DNA of 64,000 bases from JAJZAM01 sp027391075 (GCA_027391075.1 DAHYHI010000015.1:160039-224038), one strand, 5' to 3'; positions 32,017 through 41,361 are shown, counted from the first letter of the stretch. Translations and numbers: made by a program. The notes: a model not told the origin generated them from the sequence alone.

Positions 32017-33884
32017 CCACCGCAGCGCCGCCCCACGGCGTTTCCCGAGAGGACAGGACCCGGCTAGTCCTAGCAGCGCTTGGCGTTCTGATCGCCTCAT
32101 CTGACACCTACGTCGTCGTCGTGGCACTTCCCAACATCATGAACGGCGTCGGGATAGGCATCGACCATCTTCAGCGCGCCGCTCCGATCATCAGCGGATT
32201 CCTGCTCGGATACACGGCCGTCCTGCCGCTGATTGGACGGATCGCAGACGTCGCAGGTACCGCCGCTACGTTCAAATGGTGCCTCGTGGCTTTCGCCGCA
32301 GGCTCCGCGATAACAGCAACGTCGCACTCCCTACCTGTGGTAGTGACAGGGCGGGCTATGCAAGGAGTGGGCGGAGGCGGGCTCATACCGGTTGCTCTCG
32401 CCATGGTCGCGTCACGCTGGCCCGCAGATCGCAGAGGCGTGCCACTCGGGATGATAGGTGCCGTACAGGAGTTCGGTAGCCTGCTCGGTCCGCTCTACGG
32501 TGCGGCCGTCGTAGCCGTCTCGACGTGGCGTACTATATTTTGGCTCAACCTGCCGATCGTTGCCGTCCTCGGAGCCGCCTTGTGGTTCACGAACCATCGG
32601 GACAACGCCAGGCGGACCCCGGTGCGATTCCCAGACGGTGTTTCCGTCGATACCTCAGACCGACGGGGGAGCCCTTCGGGCGCGCTGACCGGCGAACCAG
32701 GAGCCAGCCGGCGGCGGCGGGATCTTCCCGGCATCACCCTTGCGCTCGCCGGCACGGCCGGGCTTCTGGTCGGCTTGGACGCCCCGGCCAACTTGGCCGA
32801 CAGCGTCAGCTTCGGAGGCGCCTACGCGCCGATCGCCTCCGGTCCCTGGGCGGGCATCACAACCCCGGTGGTGATCGTTTCCGCCGGCCTTCTGGTACTG
32901 TTCGCCCTTTGGGAGCTTCTAGCTCCGAGCGGCGTCGCCCGCGTCATCGGACCCCGAGGCGGGCGTCAGGTTATCGCCCGCTCGGACCTGCCCGGGGCGC
33001 TGCTCCTGGCCGGGGTACTGGCGTGCGTGGTGATCGCATTCTCTACCTCTGATCCGTCGACCCAGGTTCTCGCCTCGAGCACGCCGGTCGTGGCACCCCT
33101 TGGCGTAGCGTTCGCCGCGGGATTCTGGTGGCGTCAACGACGGGCCGAGCACGCCTTGATCTCTAAGGGCAGCTTCTCCGCCAGGCCAGCTTGGGGGGCC
33201 CTGGCGGTCAACCTCTGGGCGGGTGCCGCCCTGATATCCGCCTTGGTGGACATACCGCTGTTCGCTAGGTCCACTGTGTACCCGACTTCCGAGGTGGGAG
33301 CCTCGCTGGTTCTAGTCCGGTTCTTAGTGGCCGTGCCTGTGGGAGCCGCAGCCGGTGGATTCGCGTGTCGCAGCCGTAGCAGAGCACCTTACGTAGCCGC
33401 GTGCGGCTTGCTCGTCTGCGCCGGAGCATTCGTAGCGATGACGACCTGGTCGGCAGACTCCCTCGGCGGCGCTATCCGGCCGAGCGACTTAGAGTTGATA
33501 GCCTGCGGTTTCGGTTTCGGCCTCGCGATAGCCCCCGTCAACGTCGCCATTCTCGGCGCGGTGACCGAGAAGTACCACGCTTTGGCCAGCGCCCTTGCGG
33601 TAGTAGCGAGAACCGTGGGCATGCTAGTAGGGCTGTCCGCCCTCACGGCAGTAGCCCTCCATCGCTTCTATCTGGCCGAGGCGCGCATACCGTCGCCGTT
33701 CGTGTCTTGCCCTCAGCGCCCGGAGAACTGCCCAGCGTTCAACGCTGCGACCACCAACGCCGTTCTAGTCGAGTTGCACACCATTTTCGCGGGCGCCGCC
33801 GTCTGCGCCGTCGTAGCAGCTTCACTGGCGTTGTGGACCTTAAGGTCCAAAAGGATGCCCGCAGCCCCTACGATAGAGGCCTAG
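32013..33884 (+). CDS. MFS transporter, P55/Rv1410c-like
   Basis: 623 aa with about 14 hydrophobic segments and an Arg-rich loop near residues 200-240. Early motif SSDTYVVVVALPNI and LIGRIADVAG (loop 2-3) and GRAMQGVGGGGLIPVALAMVASRWP are typical of the DHA2-type and of the mycobacterial P55 pump. TTG start at 32013 overlaps the lipoprotein stop. Predicted partner of that lipoprotein in lipid export; drug efflux is an alternative. Confidence 0.85.
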   Translation: MTTAAPPHGVSREDRTRLVLAALGVLIASSDTYVVVVALPNIMNGVGIGIDHLQRAAPIISGFLLGYTAVLPLIGRIADVAGTAATFKWCLVAFAAGSAITATSHSLPVVVTGRAMQGVGGGGLIPVALAMVASRWPADRRGVPLGMIGAVQEFGSLLGPLYGAAVVAVSTWRTIFWLNLPIVAVLGAALWFTNHRDNARRTPVRFPDGVSVDTSDRRGSPSGALTGEPGASRRRRDLPGITLALAGTAGLLVGLDAPANLADSVSFGGAYAPIASGPWAGITTPVVIVSAGLLVLFALWELLAPSGVARVIGPRGGRQVIARSDLPGALLLAGVLACVVIAFSTSDPSTQVLASSTPVVAPLGVAFAAGFWWRQRRAEHALISKGSFSARPAWGALAVNLWAGAALISALVDIPLFARSTVYPTSEVGASLVLVRFLVAVPVGAAAGGFACRSRSRAPYVAACGLLVCAGAFVAMTTWSADSLGGAIRPSDLELIACGFGFGLAIAPVNVAILGAVTEKYHALASALAVVARTVGMLVGLSALTAVALHRFYLAEARIPSPFVSCPQRPENCPAFNAATTNAVLVELHTIFAGAAVCAVVAASLALWTLRSKRMPAAPTIEA

Positions 33885-33911
33885 TTACCAACAGCCAGGG
33901 AGACCCCTTAA

Positions 33912-34157
33912 GTGGACGTTCGCATCGGAGTGGTTCAATCAGCCAAGGAGATCGAGTTGGAGCTGCCGGAAGGCTCCGACCCTGACCAAATCGCCACGAT
34001 GGTCGAAGAAGTCCTCTCGGCCGAGTCTGGAGTTCTCTGGCTAACCGACCGCAAGGGGCGTCGCGTGGGAATACCCGCAGGGCGCATCGCCTACGTGGAG
34101 TTGAACTCCCCGAGCGAGGAGCGTCGAGTCGGCTTCGGCGCTGCGGTGCGTGGCTGA
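33912..34157 (+). CDS. DUF3107 family small protein
   Basis: 81 aa, GTG start. Matches the small actinobacterial DUF3107 family (Rv3208A-like): VRIGVVQSAKEIELELPEG ... LWLTDRKGRRVGIPAGRIAYVELN. Function unknown. It overlaps the next ATPase gene by 8 bp, which suggests co-expression with the ArsA pair. Confidence 0.85.
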   Translation: MDVRIGVVQSAKEIELELPEGSDPDQIATMVEEVLSAESGVLWLTDRKGRRVGIPAGRIAYVELNSPSEERRVGFGAAVRG

Positions 34158-35097
34158 CCTTTTAGACCGCAAGCTGATCTTCGTCACCGGTAAAGGCGGG
34201 GTAGGAAAGACCACCATTGCGGCGTCGATCGCCTGGTTGGCCGCTGAACGCGGGAAGAGGACTCTGGTGTGTGACGTGGACGACCGGGGTGACCTGGCAG
34301 ACCTCTACGAAGCAGGTCCCTTCAGTTTCGCCGAAAGAGAAGTGGCTCCTCGCCTGTGGGCGATGTCGATGGACGCAGAGGCTTCACTTAAGCAGTACCT
34401 GTCACTTCAGCTGAAACTCCCGTTGATCACACGGATCGGTCCGATCGCTCGCATGTTCGACTTCGTCGCTTCCGCTGCGCCGGGAGTCAAGGAGATCGTG
34501 ACGGTGGGTAAGTTCTGCTGGGAGGTCAAGGAGAACCACTACGACCTTGTCGTGGTCGACGCGCCTTCTAGCGGTCACGTAGTCGGGCAGTTGGCTGCAC
34601 CGCAGGGCATCAACGAGTTGGTCAAGGTGGGCCTGGTCCGAAACCAGACAGACTGGATGCTCGACATCCTCGGGGACTCCGGCAAGACCGGGGTGGTTAT
34701 CGTAGCCACCCCAGCAGAGATGCCAGTGAGTGAAACTGAAGACCTGATGGCCCGCCTTGAGCAAGAGACCAACGTCGCCCTGAGTGCCGTCGTGGTGAAT
34801 CGGGTCCTTCCAGAACTGTTCGGTCGGGGTGAGGAGGAGGTGTTCGCCCGCCTGGAGGATCCAGGCGCGAGGGCCGCCGTAGAGTCCGAGTTGGGCGGAC
34901 ACCTCGGACCGCTGGTGGACGCAGCCCGGCTGATGGTAACGATGCGCAGGTCAAGGACCGTCCACTTGGAGCGTCTCCGCGACGCAGTAAGCCCGGACGT
35001 GGCGATGCTGTACATGCCCTACCTTTTCTCCAGGGGAAGCGGTCTTCGCACCACCAGGCAAGTCTCCGAGGCCCTCGCCGCAGAGTTGGGCTACTGA
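34150..35097 (+). CDS. ArsA-like ATPase, first of a pair
   Basis: 315 aa, GTG start at 34150. Deviant Walker A VTGKGGVGKTT near 12-22, DDRGDL, and Walker-B-type VVVDAPSSGH near 136-145. Family of Get3/ArsA, BagA/BagB. In mycobacteria a pair of such proteins (Rv3679-Rv3680) works in redox and glycerol stress; arsenite export is not implied because no arsB is present. Shares one base with the next gene (TGATG). Confidence 0.85.
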   Translation: MADLLDRKLIFVTGKGGVGKTTIAASIAWLAAERGKRTLVCDVDDRGDLADLYEAGPFSFAEREVAPRLWAMSMDAEASLKQYLSLQLKLPLITRIGPIARMFDFVASAAPGVKEIVTVGKFCWEVKENHYDLVVVDAPSSGHVVGQLAAPQGINELVKVGLVRNQTDWMLDILGDSGKTGVVIVATPAEMPVSETEDLMARLEQETNVALSAVVVNRVLPELFGRGEEEVFARLEDPGARAAVESELGGHLGPLVDAARLMVTMRRSRTVHLERLRDAVSPDVAMLYMPYLFSRGSGLRTTRQVSEALAAELGY

Positions 35098-36281
35098 TGG
35101 CCCAGCGTGGAGGCCCTAACCGATCAGCAGGGTCTCTTGGAGGGCTCGTAGCCTCACGGGAGATCGTGATCGCTTGCGGCTCAGGCGGGGTGGGTAAGAC
35201 GACCACCGCGGCTGCCCTCGCTGCGACGGCAGCCCTGCATCACCAGACGAAAGTTCTCGTGTTGACCGTCGACCCGGCCCGGCGCCTAGCTGACGCTTTA
35301 GGCCTGGACGGTCTGGGCAACGATGCTCGCAGGGTGGACCCGGCAGCCTTCTCCAAAAGCGGCACCAAGCCTCGCGGTGACATGTGGGCTGCGATGCTCG
35401 ACACGAAGCAGAGTTGGGACGACCTCGTGCGCCGCCACGCCCCCGACAAGGCCACAGTCGAGCGCATCCTCACCAACCCTCTCTACGACAACATCTCCGG
35501 TCGCTTCGTTCAAAGCCACGACTACATCGCCATGGAACGCCTCTACGAGCTGCACACGAGCGGTGTCTACGACCTGATAGTCGTAGACACCCCCCCCAGC
35601 CGCAATGCCCTGGACTTCATCGCCGCTCCGAGGCGCATGGCAGAGTTTTTCTCTTCGAAACTTCTGCGGCTGCTGATCGCTCCCTACAAAAGCCGTCTAG
35701 TCAATGTGGCCTCCCGGCCCTTCTACCAGGTTGCAGACCGTGTACTCGGATCGCAGTTCCTCGAAGACATCGCCGAGTTCTTCATCTTGTTCCAGACCAT
35801 GTACCCCGGGTTCGTAGAGCGGGCACGCGCCGTCGAGAGACTCCTCGCTGATCGCCGGACGACTTTCGTGGTGGTGAGCACGCTCGAACCGGCACCGGCA
35901 GCGGAAGCGGAGTTCTTCATCGAGGTGCTCACCTCCAGGGGATACGACCTGGGTGCACTGGTCTTGAACAAGGTCCTTCCCGCCTACCTCCTCGACGACG
36001 ACGCTGCAGCCTTAGCAGCCCGATTGGAAGCTCAAGCAGGCGTGATCGCCTCGACCGAGGGACTCGCCGCTTCTCTTGGAACGGACCCTCAGCAGTTGGA
36101 GCGCGTGTTGTGCGAGGTCGCATCCAACTTCTCGAATTTTTCGATGGTCGCCAGCCGGGAGGCAGGCCTACGCCGGGATCTGGAGCGTCGGGGCAGCATC
36201 GTCGCCAGCGCCCCCGAGTTCGAAGGCGACATCAATGACGTCGCCGGTCTGCTCACCCTCGGCGCACTGACCTGGAAGTAG
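35097..36281 (+). CDS. ArsA-like ATPase, second of a pair
   Basis: 394 aa. Walker A ACGSGGVGKTTT near 25-36, VDPARRLADALGL near 60-72 and VVDTPPSRNALDF near 162-174 (switch II). Conserved DAARRL-type motif is typical of ArsA/Get3. Probably forms a heterodimer with the protein from the previous gene. Ends 10 bp before pdtaS. Confidence 0.85.
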   Translation: MAQRGGPNRSAGSLGGLVASREIVIACGSGGVGKTTTAAALAATAALHHQTKVLVLTVDPARRLADALGLDGLGNDARRVDPAAFSKSGTKPRGDMWAAMLDTKQSWDDLVRRHAPDKATVERILTNPLYDNISGRFVQSHDYIAMERLYELHTSGVYDLIVVDTPPSRNALDFIAAPRRMAEFFSSKLLRLLIAPYKSRLVNVASRPFYQVADRVLGSQFLEDIAEFFILFQTMYPGFVERARAVERLLADRRTTFVVVSTLEPAPAAEAEFFIEVLTSRGYDLGALVLNKVLPAYLLDDDAAALAARLEAQAGVIASTEGLAASLGTDPQQLERVLCEVASNFSNFSMVASREAGLRRDLERRGSIVASAPEFEGDINDVAGLLTLGALTWK

Positions 36282-36291
36282 CGTCTCTGCC

Positions 36292-37791
36292 ATGGCAACC
36301 CTAGCCGAGCTCCTCCAGGAGCACACAGACGCTCCTGGGCCGGTCGTAGCCCACCTCCAGCGGCTAGTCACGGGTTGGGGGATGCTGTCGGACCTGTGCT
36401 TCGCCGACCTGTTGCTGTTCGTACCGGTGCGAGACTCCCCGGACTTCGTGGTTGTCGGCCAGGTACGGCCCACCACCAGCCAGACTCTGCACCCCGACGA
36501 CCTCGTCGGCCACGTCGTAGGCGTCGACGAGCAGACCATCGTGTCGCGTGCGTGGCGGGTTGGGGCAGTCGTAGAAGACGAAGTCCGGGTCACCGCTCGC
36601 AGCGAACGGGCCCGCCTCGTGTGCATACCCGTGCGCTACCAGGGATCCTTGGTAGGAATCATGACAAGGGAGTCAGCCTTGTCAGTACGACGCCGGCCGG
36701 GGGTCCTCGAAAGGGTGTACGTCGAGGTTTTTGACCGCTTGGCACGCATGATCGCCAGAGGAGAGTACCCCTTCCCCGTCGACGAGACGTTCATCTCTGA
36801 AACGCCGCGGGTAGGTGACGGAGTCCTGGTCCTAGACGAGTCTGCTCGAGTTGACTTTGCGTCGCCCAACGGAGTCAACGCCTTACACCGTCTCGGGATG
36901 TACTCAGGTATCGATGGAATCCGCCTCGACGAGGCAGGGATCCACCAGTCTGCCGTTCCGCTGGCCTACCAGACCCGTCTGCCGACGGTCGAGGAAGTCG
37001 GCGAGGGCGACACTGTCGTGATAGTCCGCTGCATTCCGCTGCTGGACGGATCAGATGTCACCGGTTCGCTGGTGCTGGTGCGTGACGTCAGCGACCTGCG
37101 GCGACGGGACCGTCTCTTGCTTTCGAAGGACGCAGCGATACGTGAGGTGCACCACCGGGTCAAAAACAATCTGCAGACCATTTCGTCCCTCCTGCGGATC
37201 CAATACAGGAGGATGCCTCACGGTGAGGCACGCCACGCCTTGGAGGAGTCGGAACGACGGGTGCGCTCAATTGCGGTGGTGCACGAAATCCTCTCCCGTG
37301 ACACCACAGACGCCGTCGACTTCAACGACATCGTTCCTCCCCTTGCACGCATGACTGAGGACATGGGAGGCCGTGACCGTCCTGTCTACATAGCTTGCCA
37401 CGGAGAGGCTGGAAAGCTCGAAGCGTCCGTAGCCACCCCACTTGCGGTGGTGCTAAACGAGCTCCTGCAGAATGCCGCAGAGCACGCCAGACCTCTGGGG
37501 GACCCCGGCGACAGCGACCAAGACGGGGACGGCTCGGATCACTGCCCTATCGAAGTCAGCGTCGACATGCACCGTGACGGCAAGGCATTGAAGATCCGCG
37601 TTCACGACAATGGCATCGGGTTCCCCGACGGCTTCAACGCCGAGGGCTCCTCTTCGCTGGGGCTTTCCATTGTCAGCGGGCTCGTCTGCAGCCAGCTGGG
37701 TGGCACGATCACCATGTTCAACCAGGGCGGAGCGGTTGTCGAAATAACCGTGCCCGTGGACCACCAAAGCGACGATTTCGTGTCGATCTAA
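36292..37791 (+). CDS. pdtaS: PdtaS-like sensor histidine kinase (HisKA_2)
   Basis: 499 aa, no membrane helix. N-terminal GAF-type histidine-kinase sensing domain (~1-150), a PAS-like domain (~165-270), then HisKA_2 with phosphoacceptor around His288 (VHHRVKNNLQTISSLLRI) and a HATPase_c domain (VLNELLQNAAEHA, DNGIGFP, SLGLSIVSGL). PdtaS kinases signal to the antiterminator PdtaR. Converges on the WhiB gene, as whiB1 and pdtaS do in mycobacteria. Confidence 0.9.
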   Translation: MATLAELLQEHTDAPGPVVAHLQRLVTGWGMLSDLCFADLLLFVPVRDSPDFVVVGQVRPTTSQTLHPDDLVGHVVGVDEQTIVSRAWRVGAVVEDEVRVTARSERARLVCIPVRYQGSLVGIMTRESALSVRRRPGVLERVYVEVFDRLARMIARGEYPFPVDETFISETPRVGDGVLVLDESARVDFASPNGVNALHRLGMYSGIDGIRLDEAGIHQSAVPLAYQTRLPTVEEVGEGDTVVIVRCIPLLDGSDVTGSLVLVRDVSDLRRRDRLLLSKDAAIREVHHRVKNNLQTISSLLRIQYRRMPHGEARHALEESERRVRSIAVVHEILSRDTTDAVDFNDIVPPLARMTEDMGGRDRPVYIACHGEAGKLEASVATPLAVVLNELLQNAAEHARPLGDPGDSDQDGDGSDHCPIEVSVDMHRDGKALKIRVHDNGIGFPDGFNAEGSSSLGLSIVSGLVCSQLGGTITMFNQGGAVVEITVPVDHQSDDFVSI

Positions 37792-37832
37792 CCCTTAGGA
37801 TCCTTCGCTGTTTCTAAATGCGACCCCGAGGT

Positions 37833-38123
37833 TCAGCAACTCCGGCGCTGCTCGGAAAGCCAAGAGCGCCTCAGTCTGCGGCGCTCCTCTTCGGACGTAC
37901 CGCCCCAGATACCGGACTCCTGATTGGTCGCAAGAGCGAACTCCAAGCACGCACTCATCGACTCGCATGTCGAACAGACCTCCTTGGCTGACTCGATCTG
38001 CTCGATAGCCGGTCCGGTGCTGCCCACAGGAAAGAACAGGTCAGGGTCGGTGTCTCGACATGCCGCCTGCTCGCGCCAGTCGTCGACGTCCCACTCAATG
38101 CTGCGGCTCCAGGCCAAGGCCAC
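37833..38123 (-). CDS. whiB: WhiB-family Fe-S transcription factor (WhiB1-like)
   Basis: 96 aa, GTG start. Four Cys (22, 50, 53, 59) in the C-x(n)-C-x2-C-x5-C arrangement for a 4Fe-4S cluster, then the G(I/V)WGG turn (71-75) and a basic tail for DNA binding. Senses NO/O2 and works with the primary sigma factor. WhiB1-like by the convergent pdtaS neighbour. A promoter is visible upstream. Confidence 0.93.
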   Translation of the reverse strand: MALAWSRSIEWDVDDWREQAACRDTDPDLFFPVGSTGPAIEQIESAKEVCSTCESMSACLEFALATNQESGIWGGTSEEERRRLRRSWLSEQRRSC

Positions 38124-38200
38124 GCGGCACTACCTTTCAGGAAAGCTTGTGAAAAGAATCACGTGTACGCGCGCCGGTCAACACGCTTACAGCGCTCGAT

Positions 38201-38229
38201 ACATTAAGCGGGGACGGAAGCGAATTCAA
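38201..38229 (-). promoter_or_regulatory. Candidate whiB promoter
   Basis: Minus strand TTGAAT (38224-38229) and TAATGT (38201-38206), spacer 17 bp, leaving a ~70-nt leader before the whiB GTG. Confidence 0.6.
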
Positions 38230-38303
38230 GGCTCTTTCCTTGACATATTCCGCCGCTTCGAAAATGACCCGTGCCCACGACGCCCGAGCGCCCTCCGGAC
38301 ACG

Positions 38304-39305
38304 TCACCGTCGCCGCCCGTCAGGGTCGGCAACCTTGACGGGCACGATCAACCCGAGAGCGTCGGGTTCCCACCACAGGTCCAGCCGGCTAGCACGACCG
38401 ATAGGCTCGCCGTCCACCTGGTATGGGAACGGCTCGGAGCCGGCAGCAACTGCGTAGAGCTCCTTGACATCCCTGACCAGCAAAGCCTTGCCCGAGTAAC
38501 CTGGCAGAGTTCCTCGCCAAGGTGCCTTGGACGGTTCAGTCCTCTTTCGAAGGGTGCGAGCGGCAAGCATCGCAAGCAGAGGCGCTGATATCGACGTGAG
38601 CTCGACCACCGATAACGGCGAGGTCAGATCGGTTCCCGGCGCGAGGTCGAACGCTCGGTCACCCACAAAAGTGTACGGGCTGGTGTTCATCACTATTGCG
38701 AAGTACCCATTGTCCAGATCAGCCGTCCGCCCGCTCACATCTGTCATAGACAGCGAGAAGTGCGGATGGTGACGGTCGTAGCCTGTCGCCCAGGTGCGCA
38801 GGGCGCTGTAGGCAAAGAAGGTATGGCCCAGATAGCGCTTCAGGTGACTTCGCCGCTCGACCTGCTCCACCACAGCCGCGTCGAACCCGAGCCCGCAGTG
38901 GAACAGGAACCTCCTCCCACCTGCGTTGCCGACACCGACCCGTTCGACCCCTCCGCCAGGCGAGGCCATCGCAGCAAGTAGTTCAGCGGTCGCTTCTATC
39001 GGGTCGTTGGTCATACCTATCGTCCGAGCAAAGACGTTTGTCGAGCCCCCGGGAAGAACACCGAGCGCTGTCAAGGAGCCGGCGAGGCCGTTCGCCGCTT
39101 CATTGACCGTCCCGTCCCCACCAAGCACTACCACGGCGTCCATCCCCTTGGAGACGGCACTTTGGGCCAACGTCGCTGCATGACCAGGTCGACTGGTCTC
39201 GGCGACGGTCACCTGGTGGTCGGCAGCAAGCGATTTGTGTATCACGACGCGGGCCCGCAGCGTGACAGAGGAAGCGGACTCGTTCACTAGGAGGAGGATC
39301 CTCAA
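38304..39305 (-). CDS. Diacylglycerol/lipid kinase family protein
   Basis: 333 aa. The catalytic-domain signature GGDGTVNEAANG (near 62-73), then GVLPGGSTNVFARTIG, is diagnostic for the DagK/sphingosine-kinase fold; downstream GLGFDAAVVE follows. Phosphorylates a membrane lipid on the cytoplasmic face, perhaps a phosphatidylinositol precursor or diacylglycerol. ATG overlaps the sigma factor stop (ATGA), so it is in the sigma-factor operon. Confidence 0.88.
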   Translation of the reverse strand: MRILLLVNESASSVTLRARVVIHKSLAADHQVTVAETSRPGHAATLAQSAVSKGMDAVVVLGGDGTVNEAANGLAGSLTALGVLPGGSTNVFARTIGMTNDPIEATAELLAAMASPGGGVERVGVGNAGGRRFLFHCGLGFDAAVVEQVERRSHLKRYLGHTFFAYSALRTWATGYDRHHPHFSLSMTDVSGRTADLDNGYFAIVMNTSPYTFVGDRAFDLAPGTDLTSPLSVVELTSISAPLLAMLAARTLRKRTEPSKAPWRGTLPGYSGKALLVRDVKELYAVAAGSEPFPYQVDGEPIGRASRLDLWWEPDALGLIVPVKVADPDGRRR

Positions 39306-40090
39306 GTAGCTTCAGCACCAGTGCTGTCAGGGCCAGCGCCGCCGCCAGGACGGCCCTCTGACCGCACGAAGGCCCGCATGGTCGCGACGCTCTTCGACAA
39401 CAACCTCGACACCTGCATCTGGGAGATACCTAGATCCCTGGCTATCTCAGATTGTGTCATACCCCCAAAGAAACGCCTTTCGACAACCTTGCGGGACACC
39501 TCTGGAAGCTTCGCCAGAAAAGCGTCTACGGCTATGCGGTCGTCCACGACGTCGTATCCGCTCTCGGACATCCCGAGGCGGTCGTAGCCCGATCCACCAT
39601 GTTCGGCGTCGGGATTTCCGTCTAGCGACGCGAACCTGTAGGCCTGGCCGGCTTCGAGGGCCTCGAGCACCTCCTCCTCTGACGCTCCCACCTCCTGAGC
39701 CAACTCGCCCACTGTCGGCGAGCGGCCCAAGCGCTGGCCAAGAAGGTCCACGCTGGCTCCGAGACTGGCGTAGAGCTCCTGCATCCTGCGAGGCGCCCTT
39801 ACAGCCCAGCCAAGGTCACGCAAGTGGCGCTTTAGCTCTCCGACGATCGTCGTGGTAGCAAAAGTCGAGAACGCGACTCCTCTGGTTACGTCGAAGCGTT
39901 CTATCGCCTTGAGCAGTCCGAGGGACGCGACCTGCACCAGGTCGTCGAGCGGCTGGCCGCGATTCGCGAAGCGTCGGGCAAGGTACGCAGCAAGTCCAAG
40001 GTGAGCCTCGACAAGCTTGTCGCGCACGGCTACGTCACCCGAGCTCGCGTACAGCGTGAACAGCTCGGCGGTTGTGGGGTCTTCAGGCAC
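39302..40090 (-). CDS. SigF/SigB-type alternative sigma factor
   Basis: 262 aa. Region 2 (VEAHLGLAAYLARRFANRGQPLDDLVQVASLGLLKAIERFD), region 3 (PTVGELAQEVGASEEEVLEALE) and region 4 (MTQSEIARDLGISQMQVSRLLSKS) are complete, typical of group-3 sigma factors that drive stress and envelope responses. The anti-sigma gene overlaps it by 8 bp. No recognisable SigF-type promoter (GTTT-N-GGGTA) was found upstream. Confidence 0.9.
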   Translation of the reverse strand: MPEDPTTAELFTLYASSGDVAVRDKLVEAHLGLAAYLARRFANRGQPLDDLVQVASLGLLKAIERFDVTRGVAFSTFATTTIVGELKRHLRDLGWAVRAPRRMQELYASLGASVDLLGQRLGRSPTVGELAQEVGASEEEVLEALEAGQAYRFASLDGNPDAEHGGSGYDRLGMSESGYDVVDDRIAVDAFLAKLPEVSRKVVERRFFGGMTQSEIARDLGISQMQVSRLLSKSVATMRAFVRSEGRPGGGAGPDSTGAEAT

Positions 40091-40526
40091 TCGCAGCTCG
40101 ATCGGGGTGTCGCTTTACCAGCCTGAACTCGACGTGGCGTGCCGTAACTTTCACGTCATGCTCGTCGGCCACGGCAGCCAGCACGAGGCGCGACAGCTCG
40201 TTGATTCCGGGGGCTGCACCAGGGTCGGAGAAGGTGCCGGTTCCCTCGACGACAATCACCTGAGGAGCGACCCTGAATGTGATCTCCACGGTCCCGTCGC
40301 GCTCTCGGCCTCCAAGAGCAGCGAAGCAGATCTCGTCCACACCAAGGCGGATGTCCTCGACTTCGTCGTAAACGAAGCCGAACCTGACCGCCAGGCCAGC
40401 GGCCGTCACGCGGGCAAGGCGGAGAAACTCCGGTCGAGCGGGAACTACGAGACGTACTACATCGGCATCTGGCACTATCCTTCGGAACGTACCACCCAGG
40501 CGGACCACTGGCGCGCCCTTGCGCAA
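40083..40526 (-). CDS. Anti-sigma factor, RsbW/UsfX-like
   Basis: 147 aa from a TTG; later GTG starts (7, 8) are equally possible. GHKL-type fold with helix FLRLARVTAAGLAVRFGF, DEICFAAL and GTFSDPGAAPGI, the degenerate ATP-binding form seen in actinobacterial anti-sigma factors. Sequesters the sigma factor until a partner switch. Overlaps the sigma gene by 8 bp. Divergent from etfB, with only 31 bp between. Confidence 0.78.
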   Translation of the reverse strand: MRKGAPVVRLGGTFRRIVPDADVVRLVVPARPEFLRLARVTAAGLAVRFGFVYDEVEDIRLGVDEICFAALGGRERDGTVEITFRVAPQVIVVEGTGTFSDPGAAPGINELSRLVLAAVADEHDVKVTARHVEFRLVKRHPDRAASA

Positions 40527-40557
40527 GTGGCGCCGAGTCAGCCGCTTCTAGAAAGAT

Positions 40558-41343
40558 ATGCTCATGAAAGTTGTCGTCTGCGTAAAACAGATACCCGACC
40601 CGGCCGGGGACCTCCGCCTGGACCCGGCCTCGCACAATCTGGTTCGGGACGGAAAGCTGATCCTCGACGAGTCGGATTCCTACGGGGTCGAGATGGGCCT
40701 CCAACTCGCCGAGCAGGCAGGTGGGGGTGAAGTCACGCTGGTCTCGATGGCACCGCACTCCGAGACCAGCGGCCTGCGCACGGCTCTGGCGATGGGTGCC
40801 GCCGGCGCTATCCTGGTAAGTGATCCCGTTCTGGAAGGCACAGATGCTCTGGGCACTGCGAAAGTTCTCGCTGCGGCCATAAAGCGCGCTCAGCCCGACC
40901 TCGTCCTTGCGGCCACCGAGTCCAGCGACGGCTATACCGGCACCGTGCCTGTCCAAATCGCCGAGCTACTAGGGTTGCCATCGGTCACCTTCTCCAAGAA
41001 GGTGACCGTCGACGGGGACAAAGTCCTAGTAGAACGCCAAACCGAGCAGGGCTACGACGAGGTGGAAGTGCCACTCCCAGCGCTGGTGACTGTCACTGCA
41101 GGCGTCGTAGAACCCCGGTATCCGTCTTTCAAAGGGATAATGGCCGCCAAGTCCAAGCCTGTCGAAGAGTTGAAAGTCGCCGACTTGGGCCTAGATCCCG
41201 CCACTCTCGGGGCCGGTGGATCCCGCCAGCAAGTCGTGTCGGTAGTCCCTGCCGAGGCTCGGGCTGCGGGCGAGATTGTCACCGACGACGGTGAGGGTTT
41301 CCAACAGGTGCTCGCGTACCTCGAACGCATCAAAGTAATTTGA
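40558..41343 (+). CDS. etfB: Electron transfer flavoprotein beta subunit
   Basis: 261 aa. Starts MKVVVCVKQIPDP (with an extra Met-Leu), the AMP-binding segment GAILVSDP... and the conserved TAGVVEPRYPSFKGIMAAKSKPVE. Binds AMP structurally and carries electrons from acyl-CoA or other dehydrogenases as a dimer with EtfA. Followed by etfA after 18 bp. Confidence 0.95.
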   Translation: MLMKVVVCVKQIPDPAGDLRLDPASHNLVRDGKLILDESDSYGVEMGLQLAEQAGGGEVTLVSMAPHSETSGLRTALAMGAAGAILVSDPVLEGTDALGTAKVLAAAIKRAQPDLVLAATESSDGYTGTVPVQIAELLGLPSVTFSKKVTVDGDKVLVERQTEQGYDEVEVPLPALVTVTAGVVEPRYPSFKGIMAAKSKPVEELKVADLGLDPATLGAGGSRQQVVSVVPAEARAAGEIVTDDGEGFQQVLAYLERIKVI

Positions 41344-41361
41344 GCAAAGGAAGATAGCTAA

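Noticed and set aside
34150..36281. Arsenite export system
   Set aside because: ArsA-like ATPases only; no arsB, arsR or arsC nearby, and paired actinobacterial homologues have other roles.
38240..38262. Plus-strand TTGACA promoter-like element
   Set aside because: It would read antisense into the lipid-kinase gene and has only a weak -10.
40156..40956. Minus-strand 266-codon frame over the etfB start
   Set aside because: Antisense to etfB and the anti-sigma gene; no domain and composition of a shadow frame.
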